Source: a bacterium
GTDB taxonomy: Bacteria > Bacteroidota > Bacteroidia > Bacteroidales > Bacteroidaceae
Length of the DNA stretch: 7,556 bases
NCBI GenBank assembly: GCA_004562975.1
Contig: SFQP01000075.1
Location: forward strand, 1 to 7,556
Direction of reading: 5' to 3'
Part shown: piece by piece, positions 7,414 through 7,556 of the stretch
Layout of the letters: each line of letters opens with the position of its first letter
How positions within the stretch are numbered: the first letter of the stretch is position 1
Translations under genes and position numbers: made by a program
Notes under the pieces: model-generated
Told to the model about the DNA's origin: nothing
Seen by the model: the letters and a program-made list of their open reading frames with translations, nothing else
Database searches by the model: none

Positions 7414-7556
7414 GAGGAGTTACTGGGTATGGTTTGTTGTTTTAGGTTGAAGAGTTTAGGGGTGTTCTATAAATTAGGTTTTAAAGAATACCCCATGAGT
7501 GATTTTACTTATTCCGGCCGTCTGCTGTTTTTTAGAGCGACCTTTTGCAAGTCACG
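7414..7556. other. Upstream region of the ABC-tamB operon, to the window edge
   Basis: This holds 143 bp of mostly AT-rich DNA in front of the ABC gene start. The operon promoter is expected here. Read on the - strand, I find no convincing match to the Bacteroidetes pattern TTTG, about 19 nt, TAnnTTTG. On the + strand TAGGTTTT (7475-7482) is a near match to the -7 element, with no good partner upstream. A + strand frame opens at ATG 7495 and is still open at the edge (MSDFTYSGRLLFFRATFCKS). It is too short to judge as a gene. The - strand could equally carry the end of an upstream gene's trailer. Confidence 0.5.

Overview
The window reads as chromosomal DNA from a member of the Bacteroidales (Bacteroides/Prevotella-like). 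The grounds are the ORF6N-type protein end on the left, the Bacteroidetes style of the long TamB protein, and gene starts without clear Shine-Dalgarno sequences. No RNA gene, CRISPR array, insertion sequence or integrase was seen. The species cannot be named from the sequence alone.

Left part (1-913, + strand). The window opens inside a gene whose last 73 codons look like the C-terminal end of an ORF6N-domain protein, a phage-associated family common in Bacteroidales. After a 24-nt gap comes a complete 221-codon gene for a secreted, beta-rich protein that ends in phenylalanine, as outer-membrane barrels do. This second gene is very AT-rich (about one third G+C by sampling), against roughly 52-60% in the sampled stretches of the genes on the right. 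That suggests a recently acquired or mobile accessory segment.

Middle (914-1238). About 325 bp with no credible gene lie between convergent genes. The main feature is a perfect 26-bp inverted repeat around a 24-nt centre (955-1030). Several smaller hairpins follow it. The spacer looks like a structured, possibly multi-copy intergenic element and may also stop transcription from one or both sides.

Right part (1239-7413, - strand). Two long genes lie head to tail, 25 nt apart, and probably form an operon. The upstream gene (7413-5773) encodes a complete ABC half-transporter with six membrane helices followed by a full nucleotide-binding domain. The downstream gene (5747-1239) encodes a TamB/AsmA-like giant of about 1,500 residues, anchored in the inner membrane and spanning the periplasm. 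TamB-family proteins are implicated in moving phospholipid to, and assembling proteins in, the outer membrane. An exporter of the MsbA-like architecture beside TamB suggests, as inference only, a shared role in envelope lipid traffic.

The last 143 bp (7414-7556) are the upstream region of this operon. A short reading frame there runs off the right edge, but it cannot be confirmed as a gene. Nothing in the window proves a new biological system. The points most worth a second look are the 26-bp palindrome with its structured spacer, the AT-rich orphan barrel next to an ORF6N gene, and the ABC-TamB pairing.
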